Source: Trochalopteron elliotii (Eukaryota > Chordata > Aves > Passeriformes > Leiothrichidae). From it: a stretch of 64,000 nucleotides of DNA. Below are positions 12,801 through 25,037 of this stretch, piece by piece (positions within the stretch are counted from its first letter, which is position 1; every line of letters begins with the position of its first letter). The stretch is from contig JANPWX010000173.1 in the NCBI GenBank assembly GCA_024734555.1, positions 62,001 to 126,000 of the forward strand, written 5' to 3'. A program made the position numbers and the translations under genes. The notes beneath the pieces are model-generated. The model was given only the letters and a program-made list of their open reading frames with translations, did not search any database and had not been told where the DNA came from.

Positions 12801-14999
12801 GATATAAATAACTATATGTTGCAGATGCTGCATGTCCTAGCACAAGGCTATCCTCATAGGCCTAGTAAGTCCTTGTCTGCCTACATTTATGCAAGAAACT
12901 TTTAAGTCCTTCCAGAGGTCTGAATTGAATTGGTACTCACAGTTGTAGCATCCTTCTCCTTGGGATAAAGCAGGCTTGAACTGCAGTTTTCCTTTATCTG
13001 AGAATGAAGAGATGAAATGGTGCTGCACACTGTTGGCCAGGCCCATTACTTTGGTAAAGAAATCTAAGCAGTCTTGTTCTTTCCATTTTTCATCATGGGC
13101 TTCTTAATTTGTCTCTCTTCTCCCAGTTAGGATTCATTGCTTGAAGGGGATAGTGGCTACCCTTTTTTTCCCGTAGTGACCTTGTTTGGAGATTTTGGAT
13201 CAGCAAAATTCCTTTTCCTGGGAAAGAAAATGGATGGAAGCAGCAACGCCTGCTTCTTCTGGTAGCTGATGTTCTTACCTTGCTGATGATAGCTCTGCCA
13301 CACCATTGGCAGGTGTTTGCCAGGCTGTGCAGTGTTTTAACGGGTACATGAGGGAGGCTAGGACAAGGATTTATGTTGTGTGGAGATACACACTAATACA
13401 AATACAGCACAGAATAAAACTTAGGAGTGCTGGAAATGTTTTGACAATGGTGTACTGGGAGAAGAAAAAAGGTGGATGAACACTGAGGTATGGCTATCAC
13501 AGGAGCAGTCATGCCAACACATGGAGGTAGACAGCCCAAACAACACTGATGCACAGTCATTAAAATGCAGACTCAGTATGCCTAATGAGCCCATCCCCCT
13601 GTCCATTCCAGTGCACCTTCACAGCTTTTGTTGTGCTACATAAATTGAGGGTGATTAGGATATACTGAGATCTCACGTTTTCATTTTGCTGTTTATAGGC
13701 AAGGTATGATTAAGATGGCTCTAAAGCAACAGATGGGAAAGAGCTTGGGGGATTCAAGGGTAACACAAAGGCAGGGAGCTGGTAGGATTTCAGCATTCTC
13801 AGTGAATTTTGAGGTGAGATGGCAGCAGAACTAAACTCCAGCTAAACTCACTGTGGACAGAAATGAAAGGCAGCAAGTGATAAAGATGTAAAGTGATCAT
13901 CAAAGAGTAAAGAGAGAGGATCCTAAGGTAATGATGAAGAGCAGTGGAGTCATGAGTGTAAGACTTCACATCAAGTGCTGAGTCACAAGTGAGGAGATAT
14001 TTTCAGATCAGATATAGACTTCTATGCTCAAAAGAGTTTTGAATGGTGCAGCTTTTGTCCTTTGTATATGCCTTAGTACTTCAGCTGTGCTCCCTCAGCT
14101 GAAATATCTTTGTGGCATCAGGGAGATTTACACATAAAGTAGAAGACACACAAAAAAGATTCCAATTTTTTGTTTGTAGGACAGTGTTCTGAGAAGTATT
14201 ACTTCTGTCTTTCAGAGCTGGACATGAACAGAATGTGGTTTTTTTGGTGGTTAAAGAATTTATCTGTCCTAAATATGTTTGCAGATTTGGGAATAGGAAT
14301 GAGCAAAAGTCCTTAATATTCCTCTTCTAAGTATAATATCTTTCTGTGTTTTCTTTGTCTGATTTTTTGGGGGGCGTGGGAGAATGTGGGACCTAAGAAT
14401 TTCTCTTTAACAAGAAACTTTCCTACTTTCTCTTATTCCCTCACACTGGTTACATTGTTGATAGGTTCAAGAGAATATCTCCAGCACAAAAATTGAGAAA
14501 AATTGAAGGATAATGTGCTAATATTTATCAGGGCCTTCTTTTTTCCAAGTTGTTTATAGAATTGTGAAGAGAGAAAAGTTTAGATGAGGATAATTTACAA
14601 TATGTAGTTCCTGAGATTTCTAAATGATGTTGCAGAAAGTCCTTGACAAATTGCAAAGGCCATATTTCCTGGAGCAGACAAAAAAGGTTGGATGTGCCCG
14701 TTCAACTATCATACAAAAAGAAAAGTATATACATAGCACTGCACCCATGGAGGGGAAAAAAACCAAACCACAAAACTATAAACAATATTTCAATGCACTG
14801 TGATAACAAAATCTCATTTTTAAAAAGTATGTAAGAAATAAGCACACTGTCAACACGGCTATAGATCACATTCATTGCACCAGTCAAACCAAAATTATCT
14901 ACTAAATATCACTCTTAGTTTTACTTTAAGGGAAACATGAGGTAAAATGCATGAAGATAGGATTAGTAACTCAGCTAATCCACAGTAATTTACTGTGCT
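6850..14999. other. Downstream flank, mostly featureless
   Basis: Apart from the 11-bp tandem repeat at 9477-9509, I see only AT-rich unique-looking DNA with short chance frames. In mammals NETO1 is followed by a long gene-poor interval, and this stretch fits that picture. Confidence 0.5.
9477..9509. repeat. 11-bp tandem repeat, three copies
   Basis: TATATGATCTA, TATATGATCTG and TATATGATCTA follow one another directly. Confidence 0.9.
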
Positions 15000-15947
15000 A
15001 TGCAATATTAACACATACAGCTGTGCTAATTTAATCCAAAATTCCTTTCCATAAAATTGAAGGCTTGTTTGAACCTTCTTCTGCTTTTAAACAAGTGTAT
15101 TCATAATAATGAAAAATACTGATGGGAAAGAAAAACTGTTTATTCCCAGCAACAACTCCTTTTATGTTAATATTTTGAGTTTCATAGATTATATTAAGAT
15201 ATCCTACTATTGTGTGATATGAAGCAAGTATTATCTTTACTGTTTGTGATATAGTGGATTAGGCTATCATTCACACTGATTATACAAAGAATTCAATTAT
15301 TTGAAATTAAATCTTTTAATAATAGTATTTTATCTGTGTTTGAATTAATTTTTGTTTATATTTTAATAGATATAATTTGACCCTGTTACCCCAGTATGCA
15401 TGTATTTTGTACTTAAAATGTTTTTTGTTTAAGGCTGTACCGACTTATTAGGCAATATGTTTCTAATTGAGGTTCCAGGATCAAGCATTATCATTCTCAC
15501 TTTCCTTAAGTTGTTCTCTTTACACAGCATTTTATGTTTCTCCCCCCTTTTTCTGTGGCACAATTAGGTATGTTCAAAAGAAAAGGATGAGCATGAAATG
15601 TAATTATTAATATCCATGTCTTCTCCAGTTCAGTTCTTTCAGCTAACACTTCACTGGAAAAATCTTAAAATTAATTTTATTGTGTATTTGTCTAAGAGGG
15701 AGTAGACAAACTCTGTGTTACAGTGGGATTTAGGCACTTAAATATAACTATACAGGAACTTTAAAAAAAAGTTCAGCATTTTTCTGTGAGAACAATATAA
15801 TTCATTCAAAGCTAAATTAATATTTAAATTTCTCCTTATATATTTATTTATACACTATCTGCAATAGTAAATATTTATATATACATACAAGTGTCTGCAT
15901 GTATATGGATTTCTTTTAGCAAGTCTTTAATACTTCCTTTATTTTAT

Positions 15948-15971
15948 AATGGATGCATGGGTGCATCCATT
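15948..15971. repeat. 10-bp inverted repeat with 4-nt loop
   Basis: AATGGATGCA and TGCATCCATT pair exactly around TGGG, within the probable NETO1 3' UTR or flank. A looser third copy of the ATGGATG motif follows at about 15978-15985. Confidence 0.75.
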
Positions 15972-18219
15972 TTAAGCATGGATGTGGCAAATATTTTAAC
16001 ATAATATACTTAGAAAAAGGATGATGAGCTAGGACTTGGAAAGGTTAAGGAAAAAAAAACAGTGATAAATCATATGAACGTGTGAAGAGCTACTGATCTG
16101 GAAATGAACTATTAATGCATGCTGCAAACCCATGTAACTAAGGGATGACAATACTCTCAATGACTACAGAGGACAGAGAACTATTTTTGCAGCTAATATG
16201 TGAAAACAAACAAATTATTCAAGCTAAAAAAATAGTTGTAAAATACATTATAAATATAAAAGTAGTCAAATATCTGAAGCCTTTCGTCTCATGTCACTAT
16301 TAAGTCAGAGTTGTAGAAATCAGATTTTCTGCATTTTTAATTATGCAAATTATATATTATATATTTAAGTAGCTCATATAGATCACCTTCTTTTTTATGT
16401 CGGTCTTTTCAGGTTTTTTTTTCCTGTGTACTTATAGTTTAGGAAGATAGATGGAATTCTTTACACTTCTTCCAATAACTCTAGTAACATTTTTATGCAG
16501 AAGAACCTAACAACCATGAATGATGCAAGACGTTTCAGAAGGAGATGAGATGTGTTTTGGAAGAGAATTTGGAAGATACACTTTAAATAGATAATGAAAC
16601 TATGATTTTATGAATGGTTATTGCGTTCTTAGATGAGGGGGCTTTCTACTTTACATAATAGTGGCTCTTCAACCTATAATAATTCCTTAAGAACATAACC
16701 TCTCAAACTTGATTTTGGTGTTGGTTACTAATACTTACAGCTTGAATTAGAAATATAAGTTTATTTTGCTTAATGAAAGGGTTTATATCTGTATTTCTAA
16801 AGTTGGAACCCAACCACGAGATTTGTGCAACTGATAAAAATCTGCTATTCTACTGCACTGAAGCAAAATTCCTAATAATTGCAATGGAAATAAATTAGTT
16901 CAGAGTACAGAATGGACTACATAGATTATCACAAACCTTTTAACTGAAATTAGGTGATCAACCTATTATGAATTCATTTAAATCTTAAAAAAATTAATGT
17001 ATTCTGTTTGGTAATTGAGGGATGAGAGACAGTTGATTGTCTGCTATATCAAGTGTTTCAACTTCCTAGAAAATACATTTTGAGCTTAATCTCCTGAATT
17101 ACACAGGATTAGTAAATTAGGTAAAAGAAAACATTGCATTAAACTCAAGGTACAAAATTATTATACATTGTTTTATGTATTTTTATATAAAAGTTACAAG
17201 TAGCAAGCATATGACACAGAAATGGAACAGTAACAGCAATAACTGTGAATGCATGCTTTTTACAATGTATCTAATAAAGGGATCTTTGCCAACTCAAATA
17301 TTCAGTAACATACATGCAGATTAATTTCTCAATGTCAAATTCAGTCATATTGCTAGATGCTTATCCAACAAACGTTTCTATTGAAGTGATTATGAATGGC
17401 TAAATACCTGATTTCAATAAATTGTTCCTGAAATTGGGAATTTTACTTGCAACAAAAAGAAGAGAGAAAAAGAAAAAGAGAAATGACTGATAAGTGTAAT
17501 AACCAAAGTCTTATTGCCTTCTAGTAATTTTACTCAACACTGCTGATTTTTTTCATGATAAGAGAATAGCTGGTCAGAGTCCATAAAACCTCTAGCTGGT
17601 GTTTCCAAGGACGATAGTTTCACATTTCATTGTAGCATGTTCAAAATCACCCAGGAGCGCACTATTCTCAAGCAGTCTATATAATGAAAACAATGTACAT
17701 ATAACAAAAGTTCAATGTAAATCTTCTTCCACATATCACACAACATACAAGTAAATAACAGACATAAAACAGATCAACTTAAAGAAAACTATGGTTTAAA
17801 AAAAATAAAAGGATAATCTCAGGAACTAATTTCTTCCTCAAGTTTTCAGCAAATCCGCAAATATATTTAATAACTAAGGAGCACTTTGTGGCCAGAAACC
17901 AAATTACAAAAGAAATATATTTTTGTGCAAAGGGAATGTCTTGCTAAGAAGGTAAGATAATGTCTATACTTCTTAGGTTTGCATAAAGGCAATTAAATTA
18001 AATTGGAAAATTGTCCACTCTCTTTTTCAAAGAACTGAGATAGTTCATTATAGATTTTTCCATTCAGAGCTTACATGACTGCTTGAATAGTTGTTTGAAA
18101 TCAAAACTAAGTTAAAATATGGTCTCTCTGAGGAAAGAAAAAAAACAGAAAAATATTTACTTAAACTATCTACAATGGCAATAAAACCATTAATGGATTA
18201 TTTAACTGTAAAGTTGCTT

Positions 18220-18281
18220 TATACATATATACACATAAAAATGTATATACACATATCTATGTTTATATATACACATATATA
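18220..18281. repeat. TA/CA-rich low-complexity patch
   Basis: Irregular ATACATATA, TATACACATA and TTTATATATACACAT units. An open frame running into it (18091-18282) is repeat translation. Confidence 0.85.
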
Positions 18282-18578
18282 AACTGACAGACTAGCAGCT
18301 ATCCATAACTCCATTATAAACATCTGAGATTATGTTTATTAAGTGCTGATAAAAATTATGCAAAATGAAAAGTCATGGAAAATACTCTAAAAAGTAAGTT
18401 TAATTTGAAAACATCAACCTTAGTGCTAGAGAATCTCTAAATTTATCCATACTAACACACACTCTTCCCCCAACACTTCACGAGATTGGATGACAAAAAT
18501 GAACTGAAAACACATACTTACTGACTTAAATTAAATTGCCAAGTTCTACATTCTATTTCATATGCTGGGCCTCTAACT

Positions 18579-18584
18579 TTTATT
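18579..18584 (-). promoter_or_regulatory. Candidate polyadenylation hexamer AATAAA
   Basis: First canonical AATAAA on the minus strand after the NETO1 stop, about 330 nt downstream. In AT-rich DNA this hexamer is frequent by chance, and no clear GU-rich downstream element marks it out, so it is only a candidate. Other hexamers lie further to the left. Confidence 0.15.
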
Positions 18585-18589
18585 TCCAT

Positions 18590-18620
18590 AAATAAAAATT
18601 AATAAATAAATAAATTAAAT
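18590..18620. repeat. AAAT-type low-complexity patch
   Basis: AATAAAAATT followed by three AATA/AAAT units, AT only. Confidence 0.8.
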
Positions 18621-18911
18621 GCAAGAGCCATGCAAAGCACATGACTTTATAGTGCAGTTGGAATGAAGATTGTTTTTGCTAGAGGCTGACTGTAATTCTG
18701 TCAAGAATAATGAACCAAAAGGTTTTGCTTGGTTTGCAGTGCAAAAGTGGTCATCTGGCTTTCAGATATTTTTCCATTTAAACCTGACTCCATACAAGAT
18801 GACATAAAATTTGAGACCTAATATGCATTTTAACAACATAACAAATAAAACGAAAAGCAACAGATGGTTCAATTGCGGTATAGGTATGTTTACTTACCTC
18901 AGGTTTTTCTC

Positions 18912-18972
18912 TTAGACCCTAGTTGTGTTGTACTCAGACTCATGTTTGCTTAGAGACCCAATGAGGCAGAAC
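18912..18972 (-). CDS. NETO1: NETO1 terminal coding exon with PDZ-ligand C-terminus
   Basis: After acceptor CATTCCAG, one G completes the Arg codon begun at CAGCG, and the exon reads FCLIGSLSKHESEYNTTRV and then TAA. The last four residues TTRV fit a class I PDZ ligand (Thr at -2, Val at 0); this tail in NETO1 is known to recruit PSD-95-type scaffolds. Only 20 codons including the stop lie here, so the exon is easily missed. I placed it by matching the remembered tail and by its splice phase. A longer minus-strand open frame over 18940-19239 overlaps it in another frame and is not coding. The exon continues to the left as 3' untranslated region. Confidence 0.96.
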
Positions 18973-20102
18973 CTGGAATGTTATGGCTATTTCATTCAAA
19001 ATAATAGTGTTTGCATAAAAAAAAAAAAGTAATATTTGCATATAGATACTTAATAAACAGTACACTTTGATAATCTGATCAATATTCATGAAGTAATTTA
19101 CACAGACATGCAACTGAATTAAAATAACCAAAAAACTTTTTTTTTTAAGGGAAAGAAATGCCTTAATGTGCAAAGTAAATATGGAGGGTGTGTAAACAGT
19201 AACAAGAAATGCATAAATAATGCATGCAAGAGAAAACACATATATATTAAAAAAGAGTTATGTGTTCCTTTTCAAATAAATTGTTCATACATTTTTTGGC
19301 TTTTCTTTTCCTTGTAAACTTCTAATCATTCATATTTACAGGGATTCAAAGTGAAATATACAGAAGAAATAGCTCTTTTATTAAAAATGCTATGCTTTAT
19401 TTTGCTTTTTTATTGATTAGAAAGACTCTCTTCAACTTCCTTCTTATATGTAAATTTATGAACTCACTATGTTGTCTCATGTTCTAATCTATGTTTATTT
19501 GACAAACGAAAATACTGTCATCAATAATGGAACAGATACAGTGAAGTTTCTGAAATATTATAATTCATTATAAAAAAGGTAATGTTCTATGAGGAAAGCA
19601 GCTTTCCTTGCCCCAGGACTGTATTCCTAATTCTTGTGTTCTGCATCAAAATGGATACATGTATCTTTTATTTATTGATGAATTTATTTAGACATGGTTA
19701 GACCAACAGTGGATGATATTCAAGGCCACCTCAGTTACAAGGAAACCACATGTATGTGGCTGTTCCAAAGACTAAATTCACACAATCTTCTTTGGTTTTT
19801 AAATTTTTTGCCTGTTTTGTGTTGATCTGTGTGTGTATGCATGTGGGTATACAAAACAGTAAAAGAAAAAGAAAGGGAGAAAAAAGAAAGGTAAAACGGA
19901 GATAAAGGATCCTCCAGGAAAGAGGAAGAGAGATGAGAAAGAACGACAGAAAGAGAGATAATACAATGGCATGTGTATCAGGAAACAGAAATTTAAACAA
20001 TAAAGAAAAAAGAAAATATGTCTTTACTGAACAAAGAGTGAATATGTTTGGTCAATCAAGTCCTTACACAATAGTCTTCATCAAAAATCTATTGATACTG
20101 AC
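18973..20102 (-). other. NETO1 last intron (1130 nt)
   Basis: Bounded by donor GTCAGT (at 20097-20102) and acceptor CATTCCAG. The NETO1 strand carries a pyrimidine tract of about 100 nt at 19859-19962, roughly 140 nt inside the donor. No exon-like sequence is seen. The in-frame TGA at 20081-20083 would end a transcript that retains this intron. Confidence 0.85.
19859..19962 (-). repeat. Long pyrimidine tract on the NETO1 strand of the last intron
   Basis: The plus strand is nearly all purine from AAAAGAAAAAGAAAGGGAG to GAAAGAGAGATAA. On the transcribed strand this is a C/T tract rich in TCTT and CTCTCTT, about 140 nt downstream of donor 20102. Confidence 0.8.
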
Positions 20103-20661
20103 CGCTGAACAGCTTTATCATGTCTGGACAGCCTGTGACTCGTGGTTGGCACCTCTTCGATTTCATCTATCTCGCAGGCATCTGCAGCATCTTGTGAGTA
20201 GCTATGCTTCATGACAAGGATATTTCTCCTGTTCATGGGCTGAACAAGTGGTTTTACAGGCTGGGGTTGTATTTCTGTCAAGACAGAAGCATCTCTTGTG
20301 CTGAGGTTACTACGGCTGCCCTTAATACTAGACACTTGTGATCCACAGTGATGGTCATGAATACATTTTGAAGAGGATCTCCGCAGTTTATGATAATTTT
20401 CAAAGTCATCTGCAACGTCAGCAAGGTCAGCTGTAGTCCCTGTCCCTCTAAGGGTGCATAACTCATAATGAGGAGGCTCAAACACCTCCTGGAACACTGT
20501 TTGATCAAAGTCTGTTTTCCTTTGGACAAATTTTTTACGAGGCTGCTTGATCTGCACTATAATAGAGACAACAATGAGGATGATCACAATGCAAGAAGTC
20601 ACCCCAATTATAGTCCCACTGGTATTGGTAAGTTGGTCCAATAGGTTTGCTTTTCTTTTTT
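20103..20661 (-). CDS. NETO1: NETO1 exon, stalk, transmembrane helix and cytoplasmic tail
   Basis: The 559-nt exon follows an unusually long T-run and the acceptor CACACAG. It starts (E)[15 protein letters not shown], a short stalk with the sequon NTS. A hydrophobic helix follows, about exon residues 17-38 (core [14 protein letters not shown]), then a basic stop-transfer run KQPRKK and about 147 cytoplasmic residues. These include [17 protein letters not shown], a Ser-rich KLRRSSSKC stretch, and [18 protein letters not shown]. The exon ends CAGCG before donor GTCAGT. The tail is rich in Ser, Thr and Tyr and is the intracellular scaffold-binding part of the protein. If the donor is not used, translation continues six codons into the intron (SVSIDF) and stops with TGA at 20081-20083. 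Confidence 0.97.
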
Positions 20662-22918
20662 CTGTGTGACAAGGAATAAAAAAAAAAAAAAAGCACAGCA
20701 TTAATTGCAGTTCAAGAATAAAAACAACTATCATGGGTTCACAGATTACTGCAGGGCTGACCCTCTTCTATGTCTGAGTTCACTTAATCAATCTCACCAA
20801 CAAAAAAAAAAAGAGGAAGAAATCAGATATTTGTGAAAGTCAAATAAGCAACACACAAATCCTTTGTGTGCCTATTCACTTGGAATCTTATTTATTCAGG
20901 GTATATTACAAGCTTAATTAAATGAAAGAATTATTTAATTTTTTTATAAAAAGCAACTACCAAAACAAGCAGATGGCTTCACTGTCACCTCTGAACTCCA
21001 TTTGGCTGCTAAAGCCCCCAAGAAGTTTACAGATGTTCTCTTCATTATTTTCTCTCTCTTCTAGTAAATATATGCAGCTAGGACATTAGGTCCTATGAAA
21101 GAACAAGATTTTACAGGATTTAAGGTCTAATATTTGTGAGCTGAATGGGAATTATGACAGCGTTCAATGAAAGTTCTAAATCAGGAGAAAACAGAAAAGT
21201 CATTCAAATTTAGATTTCAGAAAGGGAAAAACGCACAAATTTGTGCAAGCTCTTTCCGTTCTTCTTTTTTTCCTATTAATTACCAAAACTTTTTTAAACA
21301 GCCATAAAAATCCAAAAGCTGATCATAACTACTACCCTTTACTCAGGACCCTCTAATAAGTCAGTCAGAAAATCCTGCATTGTGAATAAAGCAGAAAAAT
21401 GCAGTAAAATAATGAAATAAAACCAGTCTTTCTCTGTGGTTTGCTTTCATAAAAGGCTGCAGACTGAGCCTTGTAGAAATTTAAGTTGAAAGAGTTTGCA
21501 TCAGTCTCTCAGGCATAGCAAGACAACTGTGGTTAAAACCCAAAACCCAGTTTAGTGCAATTTTTCCTAGCAACCTAAAATATATAAAAAGAATTAACAA
21601 AAAGCCTTTGAAATGAAAGTTATTGGCACCAAAACAGGAACATTCATCTCTTCATAATCTCCTAGATACCAAAACTTTACTCTTCAGTAGTTCATTGTCT
21701 GAGCTTGTAGATTCACTCAGTGTTTCTCTAACTGACTGATAAAGACTCTGGAGAAAAAGCAGAGTTAGAAAAAGCAACGCTGCAGCAAACAACGTTTTTG
21801 CTGGAATCAGCAAACCTCCTTTTTGTAGTCAGAAAAACAAGAGAGGATAAATGCACAAGACCTGATAAAAGATACTTGACAAAGGCAAAATGAAAATCAT
21901 TCTGGAAGTTGAAGAGTGGTGAAGGTTTTCTGTTTTCCTCTGTTGTGATGAAGTAGAGAATGAATAATCTTTTCCCAATTGTCTGTTTAGTTTCTTTGAA
22001 GAATATTATGCTATGCCACAGTTTAGCTGTGTTCTTTTGAAATATATGTTTTCATTTGTGTTTTACCCTATTGCTCTGCTTGTCAGGATTTTACAGGCTT
22101 CAGTAGACTTATGGGCTGACTGCTAATCCACCTCCTTCTGAATTTTTTTCTTGATTGGTTCCTAAATTTGGCATATCCCATGTTTTCAGGAACAAATCTG
22201 CAGTAGGGGGGGAGACAGGGGGATACAGGACAGAAGCGAACTGTCTCCCTAGCCTGCAATGTAAGTTAGTTAAGCTCTTTTCCCTGAAGACAACACAGAT
22301 GCTGTTTTGGGGCTGGTTTGTTTTTCTTTTAATCAGAACCACAGAAATATTTAGAAACCATTGTCAGCACATGGATAGGATTATTGCTCCCTGCCTATGA
22401 AATAAATATTACATCTGATTTCCTGTGCTTGTTCCTTGCATTTCAATTTCACTTGATTATGGGTAGATTTGCTTGCTTTCTCACAGTGTTAATTCCACCT
22501 TCCTTTATAAGACTACCTGGGCTATTATGGGCGTAGCGTGCAGCTAAAAGACACCTGCTACTCATACGTTACTTCACTACAAAGGTAACTATGGCAAAGG
22601 AACCAAAATATTACCTCTAATTATACTTTAGACTGTATGGAAAGCAGAGACCAAGTGATCAGAAAGCCTCCCAGAAGTGCACAGACAGACAACAGGATAC
22701 AACCAATGCAACACCAGAGAAAAAATTGAAAACGCTGAAAGTAAAATCCACTGGCATTTTTTTACCTTCCTTCATTTTCTCTGTGGCTCAATGTATGCTC
22801 TTCCCGAATTACTCTTCTTGAGCTTTCACCCATTTGGCATACATTTAGCAAGAAACTGAGCATCATATGCTGCATCTCATACAGTGCAAATGACAACTTT
22901 TTCAATTCTACATGTTAC
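20662..22918 (-). other. NETO1 intron between LDLa and transmembrane exons
   Basis: A 2257-nt intron. Immediately before the downstream acceptor the minus strand has a long T-run (plus-strand A-run near 20677-20692), a strong polypyrimidine tract. Short open frames on both strands around 22109-22400 overlap each other and have no splice or homology support. I see no repeat that I can name. Confidence 0.85.
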
Positions 22919-23032
22919 CTTTGCAGTGGTTTTCATCCCAGGGATACACACAGTTCTGGAGTCCATTGCAGACCAGTGTATTATTTATACACATGTTACT
23001 GTGGCAAAAGAATGTGTTGGCTTCACAAGGGG
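22919..23032 (-). CDS. NETO1: NETO1 exon, LDL-receptor class A module
   Basis: The 114-nt exon lies between an ATTTTTAG acceptor and a GTAACA donor. It encodes a single LDLa repeat with six cysteines, in the order [18 protein letters not shown] and ENHC. The acidic end DENHC supplies the usual calcium-binding carboxylates, and NNT near the middle is a possible N-glycosylation site. The exon spans exactly one extracellular module, typical of this domain class, and starts and ends in compatible phases (two bases in, one base out). In NETO1 the module sits between CUB2 and the membrane. It is too short and too spliced to show as a long open frame, so the call rests on the domain pattern, the splice sites and junction agreement. 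Confidence 0.96.
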
Positions 23033-25013
23033 CTAAAAATGAGAGAAATTATAAATTATATTAAATTAGCAAATGATTCATCTCTTCTCTACAAACAAAT
23101 CTAGGAGTGGACATGTATCCTATAATAGGACAAAGTGATAAAACACATGTTCCTTGAGCATATTAAGTATTTGACATGCAACATGGAGAGCACTCAAGTC
23201 ATACACTATTTATTATTCTGTGGTAAGAGGTTCTCTGTTTCAGTCTAAAATGACTGAACCTTTCCCTAGCATGACTCTCACGGATGTTGTGGTTTGGCTT
23301 CCAAACATTGTTGGGCAGTCACCGATGTGTTATCAATAGTTTAAACACAGATCCAAAACACATCACCCCATGGGCTGCTACGAAAAGAGTTAGCTGTATC
23401 CCAGACTGATCCAATGTATGGTAAATAATGTCTTTTAAAGTTTTTCCTGAAACCTCAATTTTGTAAAGAAAACTTGTGTGACTCAAAGAATATATGTACT
23501 TGACGTCGCACATCAATAGTGCCTGACTGTTTATACACAGAGAAAGTAAAATTATTCTAAAAACCTTTTAGTCGTTAAAAAGGTTACAGTTAAGAAACGT
23601 CCTTTTGATCACAAGTATGAAGATAAAGAAAGAAGCACAACAGTCTTCAGTGTCCCTGAAGCCCATGGTCTAGAAGAATCATGCAGATTAAAGCTGTAGG
23701 AAAATGGTTTTACTGATGGCCATAATTTATTACTGTGAAGAAACTGCCTGAAAGCCTTTGGAAGGTACTGAAGGTTCTGCTAAACTGTGGTGTTTACAGA
23801 AGTATTGGGAGATCATTAGGTGCTGGGGTTGTGAAGCTACTAGTCCAAAAGTGTATAATACAGTAGACATAATTACTCCTCCTATCTCTTCTTCAAATGA
23901 GAAAGCCTTCTGTAATTTAGAAGAGCTGCAAATTTTGTCTGTGTTAAATTGCCAAAAATTAACTCCTCATGTATTTTTTTTTTAGTTCAAGCAACTCAAA
24001 AGCATTATTACAATTATTTTAAGGGAGAGTTAAAAAATAAACTAAGACCCTTAACTAATCAGAATGCAGTTATGATGCCCATATTACTGATACTTCGAGT
24101 TTGATAATTCATGGAAATTGTTCTCCTCTGCAACTTCAGAAGCAGTTCCTATGACAACATGAATGCATAGCAGAGAGAATGGTTTAGTGGTTTGCAAATG
24201 AAGCACAATATAAAGGATTTATACTGTAGAACTTAATGACACCATATATCATGTCAAGAAATCCATTTACCAATAAGTGTTTAAGTTAAGATATCTATAA
24301 CCAGCTTATTTTGGGCAGTTATGGTGTGTTAAGCAAATAGTAAATACCATCAAAATCAAAGTGCACACCCCAAATACCCACCATTCACTCAGATATAACA
24401 CTGTACATATACTGTATCTCTTAGCCAGAAGACATCAACCAGCCCGTCCACTGTTCAAGTTTTGTTTTTAAATCTGGTATACCAGAGGTATACATCTCCT
24501 GAGGTGCAGTGAACCTGATCATATTTTAAGTTTGTTACAGAAAGAATTCTACTTTATGCTGGACAGATCAGAAGAGCACATGTACCTGTTAGAAAGGGAG
24601 GATATTTAGGAAGAGTTCTTATTTATCTGTTGCTGTCATTTGGGGACAGTGAAGTCTGAGCCTGGAGGATACTGTGCCACATCATGATGTAACACATCAT
24701 GTAGGTAACACATCAAAGGCATAATCATTCTTTCACACTCTAGCTGCAATGCTTGTTTCCAGGCAAGGTGAGGATCTTTTGGGATGTTTCCCACATGCAG
24801 ACACAGTCTCACTGCCTACTCTGAGCAAAAAAAAAAGTGAGAAACCTAAGAAGATCTGAAGAGTCACCCATTCAAAATAGAAAGTGTATCAAAAAAAAGA
24901 CTCAAATATCAAATGGATAAAGTTCAAGGAGTGAAATAACAAGGGGAAAATATTAAAAACAAAGCAAATAAACAAACATTTGCAGGATTAAGATAAGTAA
25001 TCCTATTAAAGTC

Positions 25014-25037
25014 AAAAAAAAAAAAAAAAAAAAAAAA
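25014..25037. repeat. Run of 24 A
   Basis: Uninterrupted A-run on the plus strand in the CUB2-LDLa intron. No retroelement body that I can name sits on its 5' side. Confidence 0.95.

Larger units (their letters stand above)
15000..18911 (-). other. NETO1: Probable NETO1 3' untranslated region, end not fixed
   Basis: Transcript sequence must continue to the left of the TAA at 18912-18914, but nothing in the sequence alone fixes its end. The stretch is strongly AT-rich and lacks retroelements and coding-like frames, which suits a long neuronal 3' UTR. Several minus-strand AATAAA hexamers occur, the nearest at 18579-18584. The left limit of 15000 is nominal. It contains an AAAT-rich patch (18590-18620), a TA/CA-rich patch (18220-18281) and a small hairpin (15948-15971). 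Confidence 0.35.

Noticed and set aside
18940..19239. Minus-strand open frame of 99 codons overlapping the NETO1 last exon
   Set aside because: It is in a different frame from the TTRV-ending exon, is hydrophobic AT-rich translation across an intron, and has no homology that I recognise.
19933..20214. Plus-strand frame of 93 codons across the NETO1 donor region
   Set aside because: Antisense shadow of the exon and the purine-rich tract.
20278..20529. Minus-strand frame of 83 codons inside the NETO1 cytoplasmic exon
   Set aside because: Shadow of the real exon in another frame.
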